DNA of 36,686 nucleotides from CAZHTF01 sp964535305 (GTDB lineage Bacteria; Planctomycetota; Phycisphaerae; UBA1845; Fen-1342): the NCBI GenBank assembly GCA_964535305.1, contig CAZHTF010000025.1, positions 1 through 36,686 of the forward strand, written 5' to 3'. The position numbers and the translations under genes were made by a program. The stretch's first letter is position 1. Every line of letters starts with the position of its first letter. This document shows positions 1 through 8,262 of the stretch, piece after piece. A model generated the notes under the pieces. It was given only the letters and a program-made list of their open reading frames with translations. It ran no database searches and was not told the DNA's origin.

Positions 1-3000
1 CCACCGCCGACTCGGCATGATCGACGAAGCTGAGGCTGCCCGCGTCCCAGCGCCACTTGTGCGTCACGTCGCGATCTGCCTGTGCGACCTGGATCGTCAG
101 TCCGTCGGCATCGATCGTCGGCGAAGGCGGCGGCGCGGTCAGCCTCAAGGCGTCGATCGCGGCCCTGGCTCGTTCGGCGCGAAACTGCGGATCCGCGGCC
201 AGCGCCGCGAGCGATCGCGCGACACGCTCGCGCGACTCGGGCACAAGCTCCACCGTGAAGGCGCCGGCGGCGTAACGCAGCGCCGCCGGTACATCCAACA
301 CCGCACCGCCGGCCGGCGCGATCGACAGATCGACCGGCACATCGAAGGGCGCCGCGGCGAGCGGGGCAGTGCAGCGCAGCTCCTTGAGTTCAAATTTGGC
401 GAAATATCCGCAACCCACTTGGCCTTCGGGGCAGAGCTTGTCGCGCGCTTGCGGCCAGAGCCCGCGGATCTGCTCGAGTGCCGTTGGCTGGCTCGCCAGG
501 CGCTGCAGCGTCGCGCCGACGTCGGCGGTCAGTGCCGCGCTATCGACTTCGTAGCGCAGCGCCTTGACGGACCAGGTCGCGCTGACGTCCGCCAGCGGTG
601 TCGACGCGGCCATCACGATCAGCCGCAGTTGCGTGCCGCCGTTGAAATCCGCCGGGATCGCGACGCTGATGCCGCTCGGCGGCTTGAGAGCGGCTTCCGC
701 GCTGCTGCGGGCCTGCTCCGCCTGCGCGACCTGCAGGCCAGCCAAATACTGCTGGAACTGCTGCTGCGATTCCGTGCTCGGGCTGAGCGCGGCTTGCCGG
801 AGCGTGCCGCTCAGCGCGAAACCGGCCGAGGCGCGCGGGTCGCCGGAGAAGCGTGCCCGCGTCTGCACTTCGACCGCGCCGCTGGCGGGCTCGACGCGCG
901 TAATCTGCAGCGCGGCGGCGGATTCCAGCACAATCTGGCCGGCGTAGTCCTCCGCGCCGCGCAGATTGATCGCGCCCGATCGCAGCCACTGGATCGCCTG
1001 CGCCTGAAGCTGGTAGTGCGTCGCGACATGGCTCGCCGCTGGAGAGATCGCGCCGCTGGCCGAGTCGAAGCGCACGCTTGGGCTGGTCAGCAATGGCACG
1101 CCCGCAGCGGTCGCCGGGATCTGCACCGCGCCGTCTCGCACCGTCGCCGCCGCGAACTCGACGCCGCCGGCGGCCTGTGCGAGCGCCGCCAGGTACGGCG
1201 TGATGGCTTGCTCGAAGGTCGGCACCGTCGGCTGCTGCTGCTGAGCACCCGACTCCTCGGTCTGGACGATCGGCTGATCGTCGCCGTTTGGCTTGGTCTG
1301 CGGGTCGGTTTGAACGATCGGCTGATCGTCGTCATTTGGCTTCGTCTGCGGGTCGGTTTGAACGATCGGCTGATCGTCGCCGTTTGGCTTGGTCTGCGGG
1401 TCGGTTTGAACGATCGGCTTATCGTCGACCTGTTTGACGTTTCCGCCGCCGCCGCCGCGCAGCAGCAGCGAACCCCCGCCCAGCGCGAGCGCGCCCACAA
1501 CCGCGCCGATCACCAGCGGCATGCGGTTGGGCTTCGGCTGCGGCAGTGCGTTGAACCGCTCCAGCAGGGCAGCGGCGCGCTCCTTTTGATCCTTGGTCGC
1601 GAGCGCATCGGAGCGCACCGGCTCGAGCTTGAGCGGCGTCTCGCGTGCCTTTCGTCCGCGCTCCGCGATGCGGGCCTCCAGCGCATCGAGCTCGGCGGTG
1701 AGCCGCTCGCGATGCTCGAGGATCTTCTTCTTCGCCCGCTCCAGCACTTCTTCCAGCCGTTTTCCGGCAGGCTCGGGCAGACTCTTTTCCTTTGCGAGTG
1801 CAGTCGCCTCGCGAAACGCTCCCGCGACGTCGCCGCGATCGACGGACTGGCCGAGTTCGTCCACTTTGCGCAGCGCGTTTTCGAGCTGATCGGCGCGGTC
1901 CGCGAGCTCTCTGGCGCGTGCGGCGCCCGCAACGTCCGCTTCGAGCAGCGGAGCCGCGATCGACAGTTGCTTGCGGGCTTCCGTGACGTCCGCGGCGGTG
2001 AGCGCAGCGCCCGCGGCGGTGAGCGCGGCGCCAGCCTGCTGCGCCGCCAGCTTCGCCGCGCGGGATTGCTGCTCGCGCGCCTGTTGCCGCAGGTGCTCGG
2101 CCCGCTGCTGAGCCCAAGCCGGCAGATCCGCGGAGAGCGCATCGAGCGCCTGGAGCGCCTTACGCGGGTCGCCATTCGGACCGCTCAGCGCCGCGCTGGC
2201 CGCCGCGAGCTGCTGCTCGAGCGGTTGCGCCTTCGCGAGCCGCGTCAACAGCTCCGCGGCACGCGGGCGGGCGGCGGCGTCCTCCGCGGCCGGCCCCTTG
2301 AATTCGTCAAGAATTCGCTGCGCGTCAGCGAGCTTGCCTGCTTCCAGCGCTGTCGCGGCCTGGTCGAGCCCGGCGAAAATGCGCTGCTGCTCGCGATCCT
2401 TGGCCGCCGCCGCGCCCTGCTGCGCACGGGCTGCCAGCTCGCGTGCCTCGCGCAGCAACAGCTCGGGCAGGCCGTCGCCGGCGATCTGGCCGGCGCTGGA
2501 TTGCGCCAGCGCGAAATCGCCGGCCGAAAGCGCCTTGCGCGCGCTGCTCAGCAGCCCGCCGGCTTTCTCCAGCGCTTCACATCGCGCCAGGAGCGTCTGA
2601 GCCTGTTTGCGAACGGTCGCGTCCGCGGCGGATGCAAGTTGGCCGCGCTCGAGCGCCGCGCGGGCCGCAGCCGCGTCCCCGGCTTCGTAGCGGCGCTGCG
2701 CCTCGGCCAACGCGGCAGATATCCGCTCGCTCTCGGCAAGCTGCGCGCTGACGCGCTGCTGCTCGCACTCGCGAACCAGCGCATCCAGGCGATCGCGAAC
2801 CGCCGGCGGCAGATCCGCGACGCTGCGGCCGCGCGTAGCGCTGGCCAGCGCGTCTTCAAACGCAGCCGCCTTCACCTGGGCGCGAGCGCGTTTCTCGCTC
2901 TCGAGCGCCAGCAGCAATTCCTCGCCGCGCAGCGCCAGATCGGCCCGCGCCTCGGCCAGCTCGTGATCGATCCGCTCCGTCGGCACGGCCGCGAGCGCCG

Positions 3001-4744
3001 CCTGCACCGCGGCCAGGTCGCCCTGCTCCCAACTGCTGCGGCCCGCGGCGAGCTTGGCGGCGAGCGCTTGTCGCTGGGCCTGCCCGCGCTCGATCTGCTC
3101 GAGCACCTCGGCCCGCCGCGCGCGCAACGTGGTCTGCAGCGCCTCTTCGTCGCCGAGCCCGTCGAGCCGCTGCCGCGCTGCGGAGTAGTTCCCCGTGCGA
3201 CACTCCAGCTCGGCCGCCGCCAGCTCGTTTGCGGTTTGCTCGGCGTGCGTCTCCGCCAGGCTGATTTGCACCGAGAGCTCGCGGGCCTGCGCCGCGCGGG
3301 CTCTGGGCGTGGCGGTGTCGCGCAGGATCTGATCGATGATGGTGCGTGATTCGCCCAGTTCGCCGCGCTCCAGCGCCGCGCGGGCCTGCTCCAGGTACGC
3401 CAGCGCCACCTGGTCTGCGCTGGTCTCGGCGAAGCGCGACTGCTCGTCCGCCAGCCGCAGCAGGTCCTCGGCTTCGCGCCGCAGCAGGTCGTCGGCCTCG
3501 GGGGCCGCAAGCACCTCGCGTGCCAGCGCCTGGGCTTTGGAGGTGTCCTGCCCGTCGAGCGCGTCTTCCGCCGCGCGCAGCCGCTGCTCGACGCGCTTGC
3601 GTTTTGCGATTGTCTCCTTCTCGGCATCGATGCGCTTGAGCCAGGGCGCCAGCGTCTCGCGCCAGAGCGGCGGAAGTGCTTCATCCTGCGCCAGCGTCTG
3701 GGCGCGCTGCAAGGCCGCGCCGGCGACGCCGGACTCCAGTTCGCGCTGCGCGTCGCGCAACGCGCCGCAGGCCTCGCTCCAGGCGGCCGGCGCGTGCTCC
3801 TTCAGAAACGGATCGGCAGCGGCGGGATTCGCCAGCCGCTCGGCCGGATCACTGGCGAGCATGCGCGTGACCAGCTCGGTCCAGGCGATGATGCGCTTGT
3901 CGGCGGCGTTGGCGACCTGCTTGTCGGCCCGCTCGAAAGCCTGGGCCCAGTCCTTGCGCTCGTCGGCGGGCGAGAAGGGCTCGAGGTGAAAGTAGTACAT
4001 CATCGTCGGGTCGGACAAGGCCGCCCCGTACGGATGGGTGCCGGTGGCGCACAGAAACAGCAGCGCCGCCGCCGCGAACTGGTCCGCCTTGAGATTCAGC
4101 CGGATCTGGCCTTCGAGCAGCTCGTGCGCGAAGAACGGGGCGATCCAGCCGTCGTCGCGCGATTCGTCTTCGGGGGCCAGGCGCCAGGTGCCGCTGGATT
4201 TTTCCGCCGCATTGGGCCCTTCGCAGAGCATGTGTCGGCGACTCTCAACGTCGCAGACGGCCTCGAAAATCGGAACGATCCCGAAGTCGGTCAGCTTGAT
4301 GCGGCCGGCTTCGTCGATCACCAGGCTCGCGGGTTGAATGCCCCCGTGCAGCACGCTGCGCTTGGCGGCGGCTCGCAGCGCGCTGAGCAGCGACCAAGTC
4401 AGCCACCAGAGTGTGGAGATGTCTGGCAGGTTGCTGTTGCCAAGCAGCTTGCTCGGAATCGCGGCGGCGGCCGGCTCGTGTGGGATCAGCAGCGCGGCGC
4501 CTTCGTCGATCACTTCGCCGCGCGGGCGCAGGATCGCGTCGCACTCACCCGCCAGATCGAGCTGCTGGCGCACGGTGGCGACCATCTTCGAGACGAAGCG
4601 CTGCCGCTCTGCGTCACCCAAGTGCGCAGGCACCCGAACGACGCGCTGCGTCGACCAATGTTCGTCAAACGGCCGAAATGCCAAGCGCGCTCCGCAGGTC
4701 GGCAACGATGCACGAGGACGGGTGGGCGACGCAGCGCGTGGCAT
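1..4744 (-). CDS. Giant membrane protein with N-terminal pseudokinase domain and long coiled coil (C-terminus outside window)
   Basis: The minus frame is open from an ATG at 4744 to the left edge, giving at least 1581 residues with the stop outside the window. Residues about 20-330 read like a Ser/Thr kinase fold, but the catalytic loop is HGGIQPASL at 133 where HRDxKPxN is expected, and the beta-3 lysine appears as arginine (RVVRV). The DFG motif (D153) is kept. The HRD aspartate, the catalytic-loop Lys and Asn, and probably the ATP lysine are therefore missing, which makes it a likely pseudokinase. Residues about 340-1060 are Ala/Glu/Arg-rich heptad-like sequence predicted to be coiled coil. 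One membrane span follows at about 1077-1096, then a 16-residue tandem repeat, then about 400 residues of presumably exported domain. The start is uncertain: an in-frame ATG at 4906 follows directly after a stop codon, but it lies upstream of the start point expected from the promoter. Function unknown; a sensor or scaffold role is inference. Confidence 0.8.
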   Translation of the reverse strand, partial: MPRAASPTRPRASLPTCGARLAFRPFDEHWSTQRVVRVPAHLGDAERQRFVSKMVATVRQQLDLAGECDAILRPRGEVIDEGAALLIPHEPAAAAIPSKLLGNSNLPDISTLWWLTWSLLSALRAAAKRSVLHGGIQPASLVIDEAGRIKLTDFGIVPIFEAVCDVESRRHMLCEGPNAAEKSSGTWRLAPEDESRDDGWIAPFFAHELLEGQIRLNLKADQFAAAALLFLCATGTHPYGAALSDPTMMYYFHLEPFSPADERKDWAQAFERADKQVANAADKRIIAWTELVTRMLASDPAERLANPAAADPFLKEHAPAAWSEACGALRDAQRELESGVAGAALQRAQTLAQDEALPPLWRETLAPWLKRIDAEKETIAKRKRVEQRLRAAEDALDGQDTSKAQALAREVLAAPEADDLLRREAEDLLRLADEQSRFAETSADQVALAYLEQARAALERGELGESRTIIDQILRDTATPRARAAQARELSVQISLAETHAEQTANELAAAELECRTGNYSAARQRLDGLGDEEALQTTLRARRAEVLEQIERGQAQRQALAAKLAAGRSSWEQGDLAAVQAALAAVPTERIDHELAEARADLALRGEELLLALESEKRARAQVKAAAFEDALASATRGRSVADLPPAVRDRLDALVRECEQQRVSAQLAESERISAALAEAQRRYEAGDAAAARAALERGQLASAADATVRKQAQTLLARCEALEKAGGLLSSARKALSAGDFALAQSSAGQIAGDGLPELLLREARELAARAQQGAAAAKDREQQRIFAGLDQAATALEAGKLADAQRILDEFKGPAAEDAAARPRAAELLTRLAKAQPLEQQLAAASAALSGPNGDPRKALQALDALSADLPAWAQQRAEHLRQQAREQQSRAAKLAAQQAGAALTAAGAALTAADVTEARKQLSIAAPLLEADVAGAARARELADRADQLENALRKVDELGQSVDRGDVAGAFREATALAKEKSLPEPAGKRLEEVLERAKKKILEHRERLTAELDALEARIAERGRKARETPLKLEPVRSDALATKDQKERAAALLERFNALPQPKPNRMPLVIGAVVGALALGGGSLLLRGGGGGNVKQVDDKPIVQTDPQTKPNGDDQPIVQTDPQTKPNDDDQPIVQTDPQTKPNGDDQPIVQTEESGAQQQQPTVPTFEQAITPYLAALAQAAGGVEFAAATVRDGAVQIPATAAGVPLLTSPSVRFDSASGAISPAASHVATHYQLQAQAIQWLRSGAINLRGAEDYAGQIVLESAAALQITRVEPASGAVEVQTRARFSGDPRASAGFALSGTLRQAALSPSTESQQQFQQYLAGLQVAQAEQARSSAEAALKPPSGISVAIPADFNGGTQLRLIVMAASTPLADVSATWSVKALRYEVDSAALTADVGATLQRLASQPTALEQIRGLWPQARDKLCPEGQVGCGYFAKFELKELRCTAPLAAAPFDVPVDLSIAPAGGAVLDVPAALRYAAGAFTVELVPESRERVARSLAALAADPQFRAERARAAIDALRLTAPPPSPTIDADGLTIQVAQADRDVTHKWRWDAGSLSFVDHAESAV
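1259..1426 (-). repeat. 48-bp tandem repeat coding a 16-residue juxtamembrane repeat
   Basis: There are three full units of exactly 48 bp (1379-1426, 1331-1378, 1283-1330) and a half unit (1259-1282). They encode DDQPIVQTDPQTKPNG with only K/Q and G/D changes. The repeat lies just outside the predicted membrane span of the pseudokinase protein, so it probably forms a flexible stalk. The near identity at DNA level suggests recent expansion. Confidence 0.9.
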
Positions 4745-4908
4745 AGTTGGTTCCGAAGCGCTTCGCGCTGGTCTGGAATCGGATCGGGGCCGGCCGGTCG
4801 ACAGCCGCCCCCTGAAGTGTTCCAAACCTGCGCCCGACGTGCGCAGAACGCTCAACTTGCCCGCGACGAACGTGCGCCCAGGGCCCTCGTCGTCGCATCC
4901 AATCATCC

Positions 4909-4937
4909 TTTATCGAACGGGAGTCTCGGCGTGTCAA
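4909..4937 (-). promoter_or_regulatory. Sigma-70-type promoter for the pseudokinase gene
   Basis: On the minus strand a perfect -35 TTGACA (4937-4932) is followed by a 17-bp spacer and GATAAA (4914-4909) as -10. The site lies right after the stop of the upstream membrane protein. Transcription would begin near 4902, leaving a leader of roughly 160 nt before the ATG at 4744. This is a motif match only. Confidence 0.55.
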
Positions 4938-4943
4938 ATTGTT

Positions 4944-5858
4944 TCAGGACGGTTGCTTTGGCATCCGCATTGTCGCGTAGCGAAACGCCAACAGTCCGGC
5001 GACGCCCGCTGCCACCCAGCCCGGCGCGATGCCGCCGACGATCCCGCCGATCGCACCGCTCAACGGCCAGACGCTGACGCCCGCCGCGCCGATCATGCCG
5101 ATCAGCGAAAGTCGCTGGCCGCCGAGAACGTCGCGCAAGAAAAGGCTGCTCAGCCCGAGCCAAGCCACACCCGCGAGAACGGCCAGCACGCCCGAGAGCG
5201 CATCGCTGCTGACGCGATCGGCGAACAGGAACGCGATCCCGATCAGCGGCCCGATATTCCCAACGCCGCGTGCCGCCGGAATCATCCGCCCGGTCGTGGT
5301 CCAGGCCCGTCCACCGAGGAGTTGCTGACGCCAGAAGCGCGCCAGCCAAAGCGCATGCCCCGCGGCGATCGCCAGGGCCAGCAGCGTGCCGGCGGGCGAA
5401 ACGCCCGCGATCGCGGCCACGATCGCCGCCACCGCCAGCGCGATCGCCAGACTCGCAAACCAGTCGCATAGTGAATGCCGCAGCGCGTGGGCTGTCGCGC
5501 CCGCGGCGATCGCCGCAAGAAACGCCCCGATCGCTGCAAAGGCGCTCCCGAGCGCAAGCAGCGTTGCCCCAGCGGCGATCACAACCAGCAGCAGCGCTGC
5601 GGCCTGCGAAAGCGGTGCCGCCGGCGGCTCTTCAACGAGCGGAAGCGATGGATCGGCACGCCACGCGGATCGTCGTCGCAGCCAATTCCGCAGCACAGGA
5701 ATCAGACTGCAGATCAGCCCCGCGGCGCCTGCGCCCAGCGCGATCCGCGGCGAGAGTGCGGAAATGTCCGTCGTCCGTGTGGAACCGAGCAAAACGGCGA
5801 GCGTGGCTGCAGCACTCAAGCGGGTCAGGTTATAACGTAGCGCGGCCCGGAAGCCCAC
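4944..5858 (-). CDS. Polytopic membrane protein of unknown function
   Basis: The frame encodes about 304 residues rich in Ala, Leu, Gly and Ile, with roughly eight to ten hydrophobic stretches. Examples are IALGAGAAGLICSLIPVL near the N-terminus and IGGIVGGIAPGWVAAGVAGLL near the C-terminus. Charged residues cluster in short loops such as RNWLRRRSAWRADPS, as in an inner-membrane protein. I recognise no family motif. The start is uncertain: the frame opens at 5984, but that would overlap the divergent J-domain gene. GTG at 5858 avoids the overlap; TTG at 5819 is the alternative. Neither has a clear ribosome binding site. The pseudokinase gene follows downstream on the same strand but has its own promoter-like sequence. 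Confidence 0.7.
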   Translation of the reverse strand: MGFRAALRYNLTRLSAAATLAVLLGSTRTTDISALSPRIALGAGAAGLICSLIPVLRNWLRRRSAWRADPSLPLVEEPPAAPLSQAAALLLVVIAAGATLLALGSAFAAIGAFLAAIAAGATAHALRHSLCDWFASLAIALAVAAIVAAIAGVSPAGTLLALAIAAGHALWLARFWRQQLLGGRAWTTTGRMIPAARGVGNIGPLIGIAFLFADRVSSDALSGVLAVLAGVAWLGLSSLFLRDVLGGQRLSLIGMIGAAGVSVWPLSGAIGGIVGGIAPGWVAAGVAGLLAFRYATMRMPKQPS

Positions 5859-5875
5859 ACGTGCAGGCGAACCCG

Positions 5876-6421
5876 ATGCCCGACAGCGATCGCGAATTTC
5901 AGCGGTTCCTCGCGCACGTCTGGAAACACGACGTCGCGCCGCTTCTGAAGGACGCGCGGCGTCGGCAGCGGCAGCGCACGGCAAGCACGACCGGCAAAGC
6001 CGGCGCCGCGGGTGGCCTCTTGCTCGACGGTGTACTCGGCCTGAAGGGCCGACCGTTCACGCGCTTTCTGACGGTCGTCGGCGCTACGCTGGGAGCAATC
6101 CTGCCCGATGTGCTCGATTGGAAAGTCGTGGCACTGCTGACGGACGACGAGCAGCGACGCATCGAGTCGGCGACGGCTCAGCGGGCCGCGGCGCTGCAGT
6201 TCGACGCGGCGCTGGCACTCTTCGGCCTGACGCAAGACGCCACAAGTGATGATCTGAAAAGAGCTTGGCGCGAGGCTTCGCTGCGTTGGCACCCAGATCG
6301 CGCAGGTGATGACCAGGCCCAGCGCGCCGAGCATCACATGCGCTTTGTGGCGTGCTCGGCGGCGTACGACCGGCTGACACAGGCCTACGCGCGGGGTGAG
6401 CTGCCGCGGCCGCGCGGCTGA
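5876..6421 (+). CDS. J-domain protein with C-terminal J domain
   Basis: The 181-residue protein carries a J domain at its C-terminus, about residues 110-175. It contains the invariant HPD tripeptide (H139-P140-D141) in the context LRWHPDRAGDD, and a helix LFGLTQDATSDDLKRAWREAS before it. J domains stimulate the ATPase of DnaK-type Hsp70 through HPD. The protein lacks the Gly/Phe and zinc regions of classical DnaJ, so it is a type III co-chaperone. The middle, about 40-95, is Gly-rich and moderately hydrophobic (GAAGGLLLDGVLGL; FLTVVGATLGAILPDVLDW) and may associate with membrane. The start at 5876 was chosen because AGGCGA lies just upstream and the protein begins with a polar segment. It is divergent from the membrane protein with almost no spacer, so its promoter must lie inside that gene or be shared. 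The Hsp70 partner is not in this window. Confidence 0.88.
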   Translation: MPDSDREFQRFLAHVWKHDVAPLLKDARRRQRQRTASTTGKAGAAGGLLLDGVLGLKGRPFTRFLTVVGATLGAILPDVLDWKVVALLTDDEQRRIESATAQRAAALQFDAALALFGLTQDATSDDLKRAWREASLRWHPDRAGDDQAQRAEHHMRFVACSAAYDRLTQAYARGELPRPRG

Positions 6422-6612
6422 GCACCGCGACGGAAAACTGCGACCGACGAAATCGCTTCCGCAACTCGTTGCACAGAAAACGTTTACAACCAAGACCGCC
6501 GGTGACCGGCATTATAGGACGGCTGGTCGCGAAAATTCTCGTCCAATCGCATTTTTTTTCAGCCCCGAAGTGGAAATCCAGTTTTTTGCGGTCCTAGGAT
6601 CGAGTGCAGGAC

Positions 6613-6826
6613 GGGGAACCAATCGTCGGGAGCCGAGCGGTTTCCCCAAATCAGCCGCTTGTCCTTTTCTTCTGGGAGCCGAAGGAAGGAAGCACGGACG
6701 AGTCGAAGGCAAAGGATCGGCCCCAACCGGTCGGTCCTTTCTTTTTTGGTGTGCCACCACGGCTCCCCCATTGGTGGCGGCCACCCGCGCAGATGGGCTC
6801 CGGGCCGCTGGTTCGGAGCCCTCTGC
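6613..6826. ncRNA. Candidate structured RNA region with serial stem-loops
   Basis: The gap between the J-domain and acetyltransferase genes (6422-6936) shows no convincing coding frame. It holds a chain of stem-loops: GGGGAACC (6613-6620) with GGTTTCCCC (6639-6647); CTTGTCC (6658-6664) with GGACGAG (6696-6702), enclosing a second pairing TTTTCTTC/GAAGGAAG; a terminator hairpin (6711-6740); GCCACCA (6753-6759) with TGGTGGC (6772-6778); and a 13-bp stem with one bulge, GCAGA-GGGCTCCG with CGGAGCCC-TCTGC (6789-6826). The terminator orientation suggests a plus-strand transcript ending near 6747. I recognise no known RNA family. It resembles the SRP RNA only in one short GGAAGGAAGCA string, without the required tetraloop closure. 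It could be an sRNA, a leader with attenuation upstream of the acetyltransferase, or a dispersed repeat. Confidence 0.4.
6711..6747 (+). terminator. Intrinsic terminator
   Basis: AAAGGATCGGCC (6711-6722) pairs over 12 bp, including two G-U pairs, with GGTCGGTCCTTT (6729-6740) around a 6-nt loop. It is followed by C and six T (6742-6747). The U-tract is on the plus strand only. It lies 290 bp after the J-domain stop and 190 bp before the acetyltransferase, so it may end a separate short RNA or act as an attenuator. Confidence 0.7.
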
Positions 6827-6895
6827 TTTTCGGCAACCCGCGCGATTGACTCCGCACGACGCCTCAACGCCCGCCGCGCCTGGCCGCTTGCCTCG

Positions 6896-6921
6896 CCGGT
6901 TACCATTCCGCGAATAACCGG
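6896..6921. promoter_or_regulatory. Inverted repeat next to the acetyltransferase start, possible operator
   Basis: CCGGTTA (6896-6902) and TAACCGG (6915-6921) form a perfect 7-bp inverted repeat with a 12-bp spacer. It ends 15 bp before the chosen ATG at 6937 and just ahead of the GGAG ribosome binding site. The spacing suits a dimeric DNA-binding repressor, or a weak hairpin in the leader. No regulator is encoded next to it. Confidence 0.35.
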
Positions 6922-6936
6922 ATGCGGAGCGATGTC

Positions 6937-8109
6937 ATGGAATTTCGGCTCGATCGAATTCGCGACGATGGTGATGCGCGAGCTTACGGCGCCATCAGCG
7001 CCGCGGCGTTCAACTCTTCCGCCGAGCGCTCCGCCGACTACCTGCGCGCCGTTGGCATGGAGAACATCCGAATCGCGCGGCTCGGCGAAGCGGTCGCCGG
7101 CGGCCTGGCGCAACTTCCCATGGGCCAGTTCTTCGGCGGTCGCAGCGTGCCGATGGTGGGCATTGCGTCGGTCGCGGTCGCGCCGGAGTTTCGCTCGCAG
7201 CGCGCCGCGAGTCTGCTGATGAACGCCACCGTGCAGGAGCTGCACGCACGCGGCGTGGCGCTCTCGACGCTCTATCCCGCGACGCAGCCGGTGTATCGAC
7301 GCGCGGGCTACGAAATCGCCGGGGCGGCATTCGAGGTGAAACTCATTTGTGCGCAGATTGATGAGCGCGAGAAACGCCTGGCGGTTCGCCGAGCGACGCC
7401 CGCCGATCAGCCGGCGGTGCGCGGGCTGTATCTCGCAACGGCGCAGTACGAGAACGGGCAGCTTGATCGCAGCGAGTTCATCTGGGGCCGCGTCGCAATG
7501 GAGCGCGGCGAACCGACGCAGGCCTTTGTCGTCGAGGGCCAAGCCGGCATCGAAGGGTATGTGTACTACATCGTCAGAGCCGAGCCGTACGCACCTCAAC
7601 GCATGCGTTTGACTGATATCTCCGCGAGCACGCCTCTAGCGGCGCGGCGGTTGCTGCGGTTTCTGGCGGACCATCGCTCGGTGGTCGAATCGGTTTCGTG
7701 GTTCACCGGACCGGCAGACCCCATGTTGCCGCTGCTCGGCGAGCAGCCGTATCAGCTCAGCAGCCGAACTTACTGGATGTTGCGCGTCACGCACGTCGAG
7801 CGGGCGCTGCTGGAGCGCGGCTATCCGGCTGGCGCCAATGCCGAGCTGCATCTGGAAGTGCAAGACGACGTGATCGCCGGGAACAGCGGACGCTTTGTGC
7901 TGCGTGTCGCGGACGGGCGAGCGCAGCTCGAGCGCGGCGGGCGCGGTTCGTTCGCGCTGGACGTGCGCGGCCTGGCTTCGCTGTACTCCGGGTGCGCCGA
8001 CCCCGCGGCGCTGAAACTCCGCGGCCTGCTGCGATCCGGCGAATCCGACGACGCTGCGGCGCGGGCGCTCTTCAGCGGCCCGACGCCCTGGATGCGCGAC
8101 GCGTTCTGA
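6937..8109 (+). CDS. Eis-like GNAT N-acetyltransferase
   Basis: The 390-residue protein has the Eis-family layout: an N-terminal GNAT domain (about 1-150, with VGIASVAVAPEFRSQRAASLLM as the acetyl-CoA-binding beta4/alpha3 region and a typical PVYRRAGYEIAG), a second degenerate GNAT domain (about 150-290), and an SCP2-like C-terminal domain. It ends in LFSGPTPWMRDAF, and in the family the C-terminal carboxylate takes part in catalysis. Mycobacterial Eis acetylates aminoglycosides and protein or polyamine amines; the substrate here is unknown. The start at 6937 has GGAG seven bases upstream. An in-frame ATG at 6922 would add five residues and remove that site. It stands alone and converges with the PEP-CTERM gene. 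The leader contains the inverted repeat at 6896-6921. Confidence 0.87.
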   Translation: MEFRLDRIRDDGDARAYGAISAAAFNSSAERSADYLRAVGMENIRIARLGEAVAGGLAQLPMGQFFGGRSVPMVGIASVAVAPEFRSQRAASLLMNATVQELHARGVALSTLYPATQPVYRRAGYEIAGAAFEVKLICAQIDEREKRLAVRRATPADQPAVRGLYLATAQYENGQLDRSEFIWGRVAMERGEPTQAFVVEGQAGIEGYVYYIVRAEPYAPQRMRLTDISASTPLAARRLLRFLADHRSVVESVSWFTGPADPMLPLLGEQPYQLSSRTYWMLRVTHVERALLERGYPAGANAELHLEVQDDVIAGNSGRFVLRVADGRAQLERGGRGSFALDVRGLASLYSGCADPAALKLRGLLRSGESDDAAARALFSGPTPWMRDAF

Positions 8110-8262
8110 TGCAACGACGGTTCGGCGCGTTTCCGTAGCGGGCCAATTTTCCGCAGGCGCGCACAGGCCGCCGGAAAGCGCAACGGTCGTCTGCGTGGCG
8201 CCCACTTGGAGCACGCCGACGCGACGGCCGTTCGGTCGATCGCAAGCCCGCAAGCGCTGGGT

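Noticed and set aside
17..3349. A plus-strand ORF of 1110 codons
   Set aside because: It is Arg-rich and low in normal composition, and it lies exactly antisense in mirror phase to the pseudokinase coiled-coil frame. Its length is a by-product of high GC and the absence of certain codons in the real gene.
6681..6700. GGAAGGAAGCA string reminiscent of SRP RNA
   Set aside because: The closing pairs of the GGAA tetraloop and the conserved opposite strand of helix 8 are missing, so it is not an SRP RNA.
6604..6849. Plus-strand 81-codon ORF inside the structured gap
   Set aside because: It has no ribosome binding site of note, and the intrinsic terminator lies within it. Its hydrophobic look comes from the T-rich hairpins.
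6559..7599. Minus-strand ORF of 346 codons across the gap and the acetyltransferase
   Set aside because: Most of it is antisense to the well-supported Eis-like gene. The remaining part overlies the stem-loop region and shows no family motif.
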